Source: CAZCCC01 sp964535715 (GTDB taxonomy: Bacteria; Patescibacteriota; Patescibacteriia; Buchananbacterales; UBA6539). Taken from it: a DNA stretch of 52,721 nucleotides. Shown here in pieces: positions 23,249 to 31,009 of this stretch. The stretch spans positions 1-52,721 of the forward strand of contig CAZHUO010000006.1 of NCBI GenBank assembly GCA_964535715.1, in the 5' to 3' direction. The notes beneath the pieces were generated by a model. The model saw nothing but the letters and a program-made list of their open reading frames with translations. It searched no databases and was not told the DNA's origin. How positions within the stretch are numbered: position 1 is the stretch's first letter; every line of letters begins with the position of its first letter. The position numbers and the translations under genes were made by a program.

Positions 23249-23324
23249 TACATGAGAGTTCCTCCTGGCTAAAATTAGCCATTTTTTGGGTCTAAAATTG
23301 TCAAATAACCACTCTTATACTTTC

Positions 23325-23352
23325 ATCCTATCACTTTACAAAAGGCTGTCAA
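23325..23352 (-). promoter_or_regulatory. promoter of the nuclease-like gene
   Basis: On the minus strand TTGACA, a 16-bp spacer, and TAGGAT. The island motif TTATTTGACAAT (23297-23308) lies just downstream. Confidence 0.5.
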
Positions 23353-23371
23353 ATTAAAAAAAGCAGTGCCT

Positions 23372-24259
23372 TTAGTATAATTTTGGCAATGCTTGGTATA
23401 ATTCTGGCCGGCAGGTAACTTCCTTTTGATTTAATATTACCGGCATAATTGAATAGCCATAATTAGTATAATATACTCGATCGCTTATACAGCCTTTTTC
23501 AACTTGTTTTTCACATTTAATGACAACTCTTGATGAAGTGTCAATTGTTATTACTAATTTTCCGTCTTTTTTTGCAGAAGCAAATAACGACGCATTGGCC
23601 GGACTTCCAACTGGATTATTATTCACTTCTAAACAAAGCATGTCTGCATCGTAATTAAGTTCAGAAACTGGATCCGAGCCGTTTTTTGAAGATTTATCCT
23701 TAACCAGATAAAGATAATAATCAGGTTCGCTGATTTTGAAAAATCCGCCTTCCAGCAAATAATCGCTGTTTTCAAATTTTGTCTTGATTTCGCTTATCTG
23801 GTTCAGCCATTTTTCTTTAATATTAGGGTTCCATTTTAAAACCAGAATAAAGCGGCGCAGCGGTTTTTTATAATATTCAACCAAAAGCCAAAGTTCGCCT
23901 TTTACAAAATTGGTCAAAGAATGTTCGCTGTAATTTGGATTTCCCAACACACAAGCGATGCCAAGATAATCTTCAATTATGCCCGGATATAATTTATCAG
24001 CGGGGTCAAATATTGGAATTAATACCTCATCGCCGATATCGGCCAGTACGTAAAACTCTTCATCGCATATCAGCTCATTCATCGTATTTCTTTTATTCAG
24101 TGAAATAAAAATTAAGGCCAAAAAAGCTAAAATGAACAAGATCAGGAAGTTGAAAATTACGGACTCAAACGGATTTTTGAATTTGAAGTTGATGTACTTG
24201 TCCTTTTTGAAAGGATTTTTAAATTCAAAAGCATGGCGTTTCAAATCGTATTTATTCAT
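23372..24259 (-). CDS. membrane protein of unknown function, ~295 aa
   Basis: Not recognised. The start at 24259 is chosen because AAGGAT lies seven bases upstream; an in-frame ATG at 24307 has no ribosome site. The protein has a basic N terminus with two FKNPF repeats, one transmembrane segment (about 35-58), and a roughly 235-residue domain on the far side of the membrane with paired Cys residues (CVLGN, MLCLE, IKCEKQ, KGCIS, VTCRP). Part of the island between the M50-like and nuclease-like genes, with its own good promoter. Confidence 0.65.
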   Translation of the reverse strand: MNKYDLKRHAFEFKNPFKKDKYINFKFKNPFESVIFNFLILFILAFLALIFISLNKRNTMNELICDEEFYVLADIGDEVLIPIFDPADKLYPGIIEDYLGIACVLGNPNYSEHSLTNFVKGELWLLVEYYKKPLRRFILVLKWNPNIKEKWLNQISEIKTKFENSDYLLEGGFFKISEPDYYLYLVKDKSSKNGSDPVSELNYDADMLCLEVNNNPVGSPANASLFASAKKDGKLVITIDTSSRVVIKCEKQVEKGCISDRVYYTNYGYSIMPVILNQKEVTCRPELYQALPKLY

Positions 24260-24321
24260 GGTTTTTATCCTTATGTTTTGCTTCCCGCAATATTTTAATG
24301 TACACAAAAGAACATCAAAGA

Positions 24322-24350
24322 ATGATATAACATCTTTTAATTATTGTCAA
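24322..24350 (-). promoter_or_regulatory. promoter of the 295-aa membrane protein gene
   Basis: On the minus strand TTGACA (24345-24350), a 17-bp spacer, and TATCAT (24322-24327), just after the preceding terminator. Confidence 0.7.
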
Positions 24351-24357
24351 AAATAAA

Positions 24358-24377
24358 AAACCCGAATAATCGGGTTT
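24358..24377. terminator. terminator of the AAA/M50 operon
   Basis: AAACCCGA-ATAA-TCGGGTTT, an 8-bp perfect stem followed on the minus strand by a T-rich run. It overlaps the stop codon of the M50-like gene. Confidence 0.8.
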
Positions 24378-25035
24378 AATTTGTGCTTAATAAAAATTTT
24401 AATAAGGCGTATTGACAGATTGAGGCAAACAAAATCCAAATAAAAGCCCAGACAAATATCGGCATTTTTGTCATCAGGCTTAATTTTACCAAATCGCATT
24501 CCGAAAGCTCGCCTTTTTGCGAAGCAATAATTACAAGGTGAAGATCAAAGATTGAATAAAAGACCAAACAGGCGGAAATAAACCGCAAAAATATCAGCTG
24601 AATAATTATTGGGGCGAAGTTGGCAAGCAGAATTAAAATCAGGCCTATGCCGATTGCCACAAATTGGGTAAACCAAGTTGCCACCAAAAAAAGAGCAATT
24701 ACAACAAGCATTAAGGCCAGTCCGGAAAAAATTAAATCAATATGTTGCTGGTAGCTTAGCCATAAAAGCGCATAGCCGAAAGCCAGACTGCCAAGATATC
24801 CGCTGCATAAAATAATTATTTTGTTTCCGCCCAAGCTTACCGTAAGTCCGCTGCCGTTTGAATAAACCGTAATTCCATGAACTTTTCCGCCGGTTATCAA
24901 GACAGCCAAGGCGTGGCAGGATTCGTGAATCAATGTCAAACAAAGCATCAGCGGATAGGCTAATTTCGTGTGGCGAAAAGATAAGGCTCCGGCAAAACAA
25001 ATCAGCAAAATTCCGAATTCCTGAATCGGCTGCAT
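24376..25035 (-). CDS. M50-like HExxH integral membrane protein
   Basis: A 219-aa protein with about six hydrophobic segments. The zinc-protease motif HESCH occurs at 37-41 inside a membrane helix, as in site-2/M50-type intramembrane proteases (M50B branch), followed by a Gly-rich stretch (VYSNGSGLTVSLGG) like the family's extended strand. A third zinc ligand could be the Asp in SIFDLHLV. It starts 12 bases after the AAA ATPase gene, with AAGGAA as ribosome site, so they form an operon. It may cleave a membrane protein unfolded by the ATPase; that pairing is inferred from order only. Confidence 0.7.
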   Translation of the reverse strand: MQPIQEFGILLICFAGALSFRHTKLAYPLMLCLTLIHESCHALAVLITGGKVHGITVYSNGSGLTVSLGGNKIIILCSGYLGSLAFGYALLWLSYQQHIDLIFSGLALMLVVIALFLVATWFTQFVAIGIGLILILLANFAPIIIQLIFLRFISACLVFYSIFDLHLVIIASQKGELSECDLVKLSLMTKMPIFVWAFIWILFASICQYALLKFLLSTN

Positions 25036-25047
25036 TGGATTTATTCC

Positions 25048-26157
25048 TTATTCCATTGGTATTCTGTATGTTTGACAGTACTTTTCAAAACGCGTAATGT
25101 CGGAAGAAGCAACACTTGGCTTTATCTGAGTAAAAGCCAATTCCAAGTCAATATTGCTTATCGGTTCAGTGTCAGATGATTTAATGAAAGCATTTTGAGC
25201 TGAACGATTAACAAACCCTGCCAAGTCGGCGCCGCTATAACCAACAAGTTTTTGTGCCCAGTCAAACGGACTAACATCGGGTGAAACCAGTCTGTTTTGA
25301 AGCTCCATCTCCAATATTTTGGTGCGAGCCAATAAATCTGGTAGTCCGACATAGACTCTGACATCACAACGGCCGGGTCGGCACATTGCCTTGCTAATAT
25401 TCCAGGGTTCGTTTGTTGCCAAAATTAATAAAAGAGTATGGCCGTCTTCAGCAGATTCAAAACCATCAAGCTCACGTTGAAATTGGCTGCCTATCTGATC
25501 AACGATTACTGAACCAGAGTTGATGGGAACTAAATCATCAGCTTCATCCAAAAATAATACTGCCAAGCGTTGTTTTTGCAAGGCGGAAAAAAGCTCATTA
25601 AGCCTTTCAAGGCTTTCATTGATTCCCTTTCTGACAAGATCGCCAGGTTTAACGTGAAAAAAAACTGCGCCAATTTCACCGGCAACTGCTTTGGCCAGTA
25701 ATGTTTTTCCCGTCCCCGGAGGACCAAAAAGCAAAATGCCGCCGCCTTGGGGAATTCTCAAAGCCTGGGCTTTTTCTGGCTCAGAAAAAGGCAATACCAT
25801 GCGCTGAATAATTTGTTCTTTTACAAAATCAAGGCCGGCCACTTGTTGAAAGGTAATGCATCTTTTTGCAGAAACCGGCAAAAATGCTTGGCTTAGGATT
25901 GGTTCTTCTTTGCCTTCTATGCCTTTTATGGTTGGCTGGCTTTTGCCAATTTTTCTATTGTGTAAGTTCCAAAGCCAAACAATAATCGCCCATATTTTTA
26001 AGACAAGATAAATTATCGCTTCCAAAAAAAAGGTTGCAATAATATAGAGAAAAGAACTGAGAAAATAAGCCAGGTTTCGGCCTCTGATTGCCCATCTATT
26101 TTGCGAAGCCAAGGGGCTTTTAATAAAACTCTGTTTTTTTCTTTTTTTTCTGTACAT
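25048..26157 (-). CDS. membrane-anchored AAA+ ATPase (FtsH-like, no protease domain)
   Basis: A 369-aa protein: basic N terminus, two hydrophobic segments (about 28-66), then one AAA domain. Walker A GPPGTGKT at 145-152, Walker B VLFLDEADD at 200-208, sensor 1 ILATNEP, arginine-finger region RPGRCDVRV, and a C-terminal helical lid with YSGADLAG. This is close to the FtsH ATPase module, but the HExxH protease domain is absent. The neighbouring gene supplies an HExxH membrane protein, suggesting a split two-subunit version. AAGGAG precedes the ATG. Confidence 0.88.
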   Translation of the reverse strand: MYRKKRKKQSFIKSPLASQNRWAIRGRNLAYFLSSFLYIIATFFLEAIIYLVLKIWAIIVWLWNLHNRKIGKSQPTIKGIEGKEEPILSQAFLPVSAKRCITFQQVAGLDFVKEQIIQRMVLPFSEPEKAQALRIPQGGGILLFGPPGTGKTLLAKAVAGEIGAVFFHVKPGDLVRKGINESLERLNELFSALQKQRLAVLFLDEADDLVPINSGSVIVDQIGSQFQRELDGFESAEDGHTLLLILATNEPWNISKAMCRPGRCDVRVYVGLPDLLARTKILEMELQNRLVSPDVSPFDWAQKLVGYSGADLAGFVNRSAQNAFIKSSDTEPISNIDLELAFTQIKPSVASSDITRFEKYCQTYRIPME

Positions 26158-26361
26158 AACTATACTCCTTGTGTTTGTCTGCTTTTTTCTGCTTTAGGCA
26201 AAATCGGATTATTTCCTATTATTATATTGTCAAAAAGCGTCATAGTATCTTAGCCTTAAATGTTCCTTTTTGTCAATAAAGGGTATTTAATCCTTTGATG
26301 GCTTACTCGCTCAAAAATACAAAAATTTTATTTTTGTATTTTATTCGCTTAATTCGCCAAT

Positions 26362-26392
26362 AAAAAAAGAGCTGGCATAAGCATGTCAGCTC
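26362..26392 (-). terminator. terminator after the 192-aa membrane protein gene
   Basis: GAGCTG (26369-26374) pairs with CAGCTC (26387-26392), with an inner CAT/ATG extension. On the minus strand seven T follow. Confidence 0.75.
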
Positions 26393-26407
26393 ACTTTTGC
26401 AAAAGAA

Positions 26408-26986
26408 CTATTTATCGGTTAAATCAATTTCCTGTTTAGGTGAATTGTCAAAAACGTATTCGCGGCTTTGAATCAATGCTTTGATTTCATCAAGTTTTCT
26501 GCCAACTTCCTGCAGGTTAAGGCTTTTGTCAACATAGCCGTTGAATTCAAGATCTTTCACGGCAAAAATCAGCAATTCTTCAACTTCATTACAGTCATTG
26601 ACTTTGGCCGTAACCTCAACTTCCATTCTTTCCAAAAAGGATTTTTCTTCCTGCAGAATGCGAATTTTGTCTTGATCAGCGCTTCCATCCGGAGAGCTGA
26701 CTGCAATAATGCTTAGCTGATTTGCCTTAATCAATTTCTTCAACTGATTAGCTTTTTGAATAAGCATTTTTTTGGCCGACCGAACCTCTTCCAGATTTTT
26801 TTGAATGTTGTCCTGCGTGCCGATCGGTGCAGGAGACGGTGTTGCTGCCACAATTTCGTTTTGTCCGTAAAGATCAAAAAATTTCAAACTTCCTATCGTA
26901 AGGATACAGCCGGCGCAAAAACCGGCCAAAAATACTACGAGAAAAACAGTGTTTTTACCCGCGGACTTAGAACTATTCTGGTTCAT
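26408..26986 (-). CDS. membrane-anchored coiled-coil protein, 192 aa
   Basis: No family recognised. A short polar N terminus, one transmembrane helix (about 13-36), then an extended helical region (NIQKNLEEVRSAKKMLIQKANQLKKLI; LEVAR-like heptads) on the far side of the membrane. It lies ten bases after the giant permease gene with AGGAGG before its ATG, so it is the last gene of the ABC transcript and could act like a membrane-fusion or adaptor protein, as MacA does for MacB. There is no lipoyl or barrel domain, so that is only an analogy. Confidence 0.62.
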   Translation of the reverse strand: MNQNSSKSAGKNTVFLVVFLAGFCAGCILTIGSLKFFDLYGQNEIVAATPSPAPIGTQDNIQKNLEEVRSAKKMLIQKANQLKKLIKANQLSIIAVSSPDGSADQDKIRILQEEKSFLERMEVEVTAKVNDCNEVEELLIFAVKDLEFNGYVDKSLNLQEVGRKLDEIKALIQSREYVFDNSPKQEIDLTDK

Positions 26987-26996
26987 TTTTAACCTC

Positions 26997-29900
26997 CTAT
27001 TCTCTCATTAAGAACGCATCGGCTATGGAAATTTTGACGGCAAGCAGGGCTGCAACGAGTACTGCGCCGATCGAAGAAAAAATCGCCATAACCAAAGTTA
27101 ATCCATGCAGCCACAAAAAACTGAAATGCCAAATCGGCAGAGTCAGCACCTCTTTAATAGGCAGGCCAAACGCCTTGTCCCAAAAGGTGGTGACAAATTC
27201 CGACACTATGCCAGATACCGGCAAAGCCACTAGGCCTGAGATCAAACCTATTACCAGGCCAAAGACCAAATAGATTTTAATGATCGTAAACCTGCTTACG
27301 CCGCCGGCTCTAAGCAGACCGATTTCGTATTGCTTGCTTTGGGTATTCATCAGCGTTGTAATGAATACATTGGCTATGCCGCCGATTATGCTTCCACCAG
27401 CAAGTAATATCACCATAAACAGCAAAACATTTCCCAGAAATTGCGCCCGCTTTTTTTCCGCCAGCGGATCATCCGGTTTATAGCCTTGATTTTGGAAGTA
27501 GATTATTGCTTCTTCTAAATCATCGGCGGAACGGATAAATACTTTACAGCGGGCATAGCCGGAACTGTCGTAAATTTCTGAACTAGCGGCAAATCCGATT
27601 CTATCATTGTATTCGACCAATCCTTCTGACCAGGCATTGATTTTTTCTGCCAAACTGGCGCTGATAAATCCTTTGTTTCCATCAACAATGCCGGTGACCA
27701 TACAATCAATGCTAATTTCCCGAGAAGAATCGGCATTCCTGAAAATGATAGGTTTGAGGCCTTGCTCAAAGTCGTTATAAGAAATTCCAGCCCGATCAAT
27801 TAAATCTTTAGGCAGAATTACCTCAAAACTGTTTTCATCTTTAAGCCAAGCACCGGCAATCAAGTCATCCAGGTTTTTTCGGGGATCAGAGGGACTACTG
27901 GTTGCAAATTCTACCTCGAATTGAGCATTATAATTGGCAAATCCATTGACGGAAAAATCGGGGAAAATCAGGTCAAACTGCGCTTCATCTTTCAAAAGCA
28001 TCAATAGTTCATTTGAAAAAAACTCGCCATTTTTTGGTGTCAGCCTATAGCCTATCGCTAAATGACTTTTTATTTCGCACAGATCGACGACTTCATAACC
28101 CTGATTAATATATCCTTGTTTTTGCTTGTTGTAGTTTTTGACGCTACTGAGATATATATCAAGGCTGTTGATTGCTCTGATTTCCGATCCGATTAAGCTG
28201 CCGCCGGAATTTGACTCTTCAACTTCAAGGTCGTAAGAATTGATAATCCCTTCCCTGACGAATAATACATTCAAGGGAAAAAATTCATAATCACACGACC
28301 TTAGGCCGAAAGACCGGCTGCCAATTTTAATTGATCGATCGGCATAAAATGATAATCCCGAGACTAACGCTTCAGTGGATTTTAGTCTTTGGTAGCAAGA
28401 AGGAAACAGACGAGATAGTGCCCCGGCTTCAAAAAATAGCAGCTTGAACGGATTTAAATCCGAGTCTGTTATTGTGAAGTTGGGCAGCAGTAAAAATTGT
28501 TCCAAATCGGTAAAGACATCTTTATATTTTCTTACCTGGCTCCAGACGCTGGACTGATAACCCTCAATCATCACCAGATCCTGAAAAGAATCTTCGCGGG
28601 ACTGATTATAGCCATTAATAGGTTCAAGGCCGGAAGTCGGCTTTACTTCATCTAAGTCAGTATCGTTGTCCGGCTTTGAATAAATGTCTTCCGGTTTGGT
28701 TAAATCGCCGTAAAGCTGCAACGATTTATTTTGCGGATTGTCCGCTAAATTGGGACCAAAAGCAACCACATTGCCCAGTTTTCCATCTCTTAAATCGGCT
28801 GAAAGCGCTTTGCTTTTAGTTTTAACGGCGCAAACAGGTATCGGTTCTACTGATTTTTTGTCAATATAAGCAATCGTTTCAAGACTGCAAAGAATGTCAA
28901 AATTAATAGGCCCGTCAGACGGATTAAGAGTACCGCCAACATTTATTGTTTTAGGAATAAAACCTTCTTTAATAATTATATTCCCATTGCTCATTGCCAG
29001 ACCCGAGACATTCGGTGCAATTATTACTGATCCGGTCTTTTTCAGGATAGAGTTGACCAGATTTCCGTTTGAGCATTTGATATTTTGAAAGCGGGAATCT
29101 TTTTTGTCAATTCCGATAAGCTTGAAATTAAGGCCGGAAAGATTAATTGATCTTTTTTCGACAAAAAAAATCTCGCACCGATCTTTTACCAGTTCAAAAG
29201 TTTCAGCCACTTTATTGGAATTAAAGCCCTCTTCATAAAACAGCCTCATCGCCGGTTTGGTTTCGCAGGATAAATATTCCTGCTCAATAAAAGGCATGAC
29301 GTTGATTTTGTAGTAGCTTTCCAATTCTTCTAAAGTTTTTAGGCTCGGTTTTTCGCGAAAAAAAGCGATCAGGCTTTTTGCACCATCTTTGGTTTTGTTT
29401 TTTTTGTCCGATTCGTCCGGATTTTCCTCAATAACTGACAAGCCCCACTTGTCCAAAGATTTTATCGTATCAATCGGGATGTAGGCTTGCCGGTCGAGTG
29501 ATTCAATTATGCCGGCTATGGCATAATCTTGATCGAATGACTCCGGTTTTCCGTCACGGTTTCTTTCCATGTGAATTCGGACATAACTTTCAACCGATTG
29601 ATGATTGAACGAATGTTTAGCCAAATCTTCATAAAGCGGCCGGCTGAGAATAATTTCTTTGGCATCGTTTGCACTGATATGGCGGCCGAATATAATATTA
29701 CCAGGATTGATATCCTGATCTTTTATATCCGTACTTGAAACGTTGCAATAAAGCGAATCATTTTCGCCAATTTTCAAGTTAATGCCGCGTTCAACTATTT
29801 CAAAGATAGCGTCAACGAACTGTTGACTGCGGAATTTTTCAAGATTTTTCTTATTAAACAGGTAGTTCGGGTTGCTCAACTTTTCTTCATAGCATTTTAC

Positions 29901-30095
29901 AACAATCCTTTTGTTTTCCTGAGTCGGCTTAACCCCTAAGTAAACCGAGTGGGCAAAATATCCCAGAGAATCCATATATGTTGCCGCAATGAAGACGATA
30001 AATACATTAAGCAGAAAAGATAACGGCCTGCTTTTGATCATTGAAAACGCATAAATCAAAAGCGAAGAAAATTTCATCTGGCTTTTTGATTTCAT
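26997..30095 (-). CDS. giant FtsX/MacB-like ABC transporter permease
   Basis: A 1032-aa membrane protein: one N-terminal transmembrane helix (about 22-40), roughly 850 residues outside the membrane, and three C-terminal helices (about 880-1020). The C-terminal FtsX-type block reads QSKQYEIGLLRAGGVSRFTIIKIYLVFGL. This four-helix layout is that of MacB, LolC/E and FtsX, which move substrates mechanically from the outer face rather than through a channel. MacB is about 650 aa, so the external domain is unusually large and may hold its own binding modules. It follows the ATPase gene by 17 bases, with AGGAGG before the ATG. Confidence 0.82.
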   Translation of the reverse strand: MKSKSQMKFSSLLIYAFSMIKSRPLSFLLNVFIVFIAATYMDSLGYFAHSVYLGVKPTQENKRIVVKCYEEKLSNPNYLFNKKNLEKFRSQQFVDAIFEIVERGINLKIGENDSLYCNVSSTDIKDQDINPGNIIFGRHISANDAKEIILSRPLYEDLAKHSFNHQSVESYVRIHMERNRDGKPESFDQDYAIAGIIESLDRQAYIPIDTIKSLDKWGLSVIEENPDESDKKNKTKDGAKSLIAFFREKPSLKTLEELESYYKINVMPFIEQEYLSCETKPAMRLFYEEGFNSNKVAETFELVKDRCEIFFVEKRSINLSGLNFKLIGIDKKDSRFQNIKCSNGNLVNSILKKTGSVIIAPNVSGLAMSNGNIIIKEGFIPKTINVGGTLNPSDGPINFDILCSLETIAYIDKKSVEPIPVCAVKTKSKALSADLRDGKLGNVVAFGPNLADNPQNKSLQLYGDLTKPEDIYSKPDNDTDLDEVKPTSGLEPINGYNQSREDSFQDLVMIEGYQSSVWSQVRKYKDVFTDLEQFLLLPNFTITDSDLNPFKLLFFEAGALSRLFPSCYQRLKSTEALVSGLSFYADRSIKIGSRSFGLRSCDYEFFPLNVLFVREGIINSYDLEVEESNSGGSLIGSEIRAINSLDIYLSSVKNYNKQKQGYINQGYEVVDLCEIKSHLAIGYRLTPKNGEFFSNELLMLLKDEAQFDLIFPDFSVNGFANYNAQFEVEFATSSPSDPRKNLDDLIAGAWLKDENSFEVILPKDLIDRAGISYNDFEQGLKPIIFRNADSSREISIDCMVTGIVDGNKGFISASLAEKINAWSEGLVEYNDRIGFAASSEIYDSSGYARCKVFIRSADDLEEAIIYFQNQGYKPDDPLAEKKRAQFLGNVLLFMVILLAGGSIIGGIANVFITTLMNTQSKQYEIGLLRAGGVSRFTIIKIYLVFGLVIGLISGLVALPVSGIVSEFVTTFWDKAFGLPIKEVLTLPIWHFSFLWLHGLTLVMAIFSSIGAVLVAALLAVKISIADAFLMRE

Positions 30096-30112
30096 GGTAT
30101 TACCTCCTTTAT

Positions 30113-30865
30113 CTAGTTTTTAACGTAATGGTGAATTTGATTTCCGTCAGGAGTTTTTTTGCAGACGTAAACTTTATTGGCTGTTTCATTGACCAAGTTT
30201 CTGTCATGCGTGACTATAACAATTGTCATTTTATATACTTCATTAAGCATTAACAGCAAATTTATCGCTTTTTCAGAGTTGGCTTGGTCAAGGCTGCCGG
30301 TTGGTTCATCGGCTAGCAATACTTGCGGCTTCGAAACCATTGCCCGGGCAATTGCCACCCTTTGCTGTTCTCCGCCTGAAAGCCGGTTCATTTTGCAGTT
30401 TGCTTTATCAATTAATCCGAGCTTTTCAAGGAATTCATGCGCCTGATCTTTTGCTTCCTCCCAGGTTTTTCCGCGGATTACAAGCGGCAATGCCGCATTT
30501 TGCCAGCAGTTAAGATGTGAAATCAAATTTAATTGCTGAAAAACCCAGGCAACATGATGTTGCCTGAATATTATTTTTTCAGATTTTCTCAGACACCCCA
30601 AGTTATAGCCTTGCGACTCATTGTCGGGAAAATACTCAATAATTCCGCTTGTCGGATCATACATTAAGCCAAGCAAGCGCAGAAGCGTAGTTTTACCAGA
30701 GCCGCTTTCGCCGTAAATTGCAGTAATTTTATTTCGCGGAATCGATAAACTCCAGTCATTAACCGCTTTTATTTCTTGTTCTGCAACCATGAAAAATTTG
30801 TTTACATTGGTAAGAGCAAATATCGGCGTTTCCTGTTCATTTTGTCTCAAATCATTTGCTTCCAT
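30113..30865 (-). CDS. ABC transporter ATP-binding protein (LolD/MacB type)
   Basis: A 250-aa ATPase subunit. Walker A GESGSGKT at 52-59, Q-loop in WVFQQLNLISHLN, signature LSGGEQQRVAIARAM, Walker B VLLADEPTGSLD and switch His in VTHDRN. The TGSLD D-loop and NLISHLN Q-loop are typical of the MacB/LolD/FtsE branch, matching the permease downstream. It energises that permease at the inner membrane. AAGGAG precedes the ATG. Two copies of ATTGTCAAATAA lie upstream. Confidence 0.92.
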   Translation of the reverse strand: MEANDLRQNEQETPIFALTNVNKFFMVAEQEIKAVNDWSLSIPRNKITAIYGESGSGKTTLLRLLGLMYDPTSGIIEYFPDNESQGYNLGCLRKSEKIIFRQHHVAWVFQQLNLISHLNCWQNAALPLVIRGKTWEEAKDQAHEFLEKLGLIDKANCKMNRLSGGEQQRVAIARAMVSKPQVLLADEPTGSLDQANSEKAINLLLMLNEVYKMTIVIVTHDRNLVNETANKVYVCKKTPDGNQIHHYVKN

Positions 30866-30909
30866 TTCAAGTCTCCTTATCGGTTAAAAGTGCCAAAATT
30901 CAATATTAT

Positions 30910-30964
30910 ATTGTCAAATAACAATCATATTAAATTAACTTAAATATGTTATATTGTCAAATAA
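30910..30964 (-). promoter_or_regulatory. duplicated TTATTTGACAAT motif upstream of the ABC operon
   Basis: ATTGTCAAATAA occurs at 30910-30921 and 30953-30964, the same strand and 43 bases apart, and once more at 23297. Read on the minus strand it contains TTGACA, but no good -10 sits at the usual distance, so it may be an operator as well as or instead of a -35. Confidence 0.4.
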
Positions 30965-30989
30965 AAAAACCGGAGAAAGATTTCTCCGG
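30964..30989 (-). terminator. terminator of the vWA lipoprotein gene
   Basis: CCGGAGAAA (30970-30978) pairs perfectly with TTTCTCCGG (30981-30989). On the minus strand seven T follow. It comes 20 bases after the TGA stop. Confidence 0.85.
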
Positions 30990-31009
30990 CGAAAGTCGAA
31001 AATTAAAGA

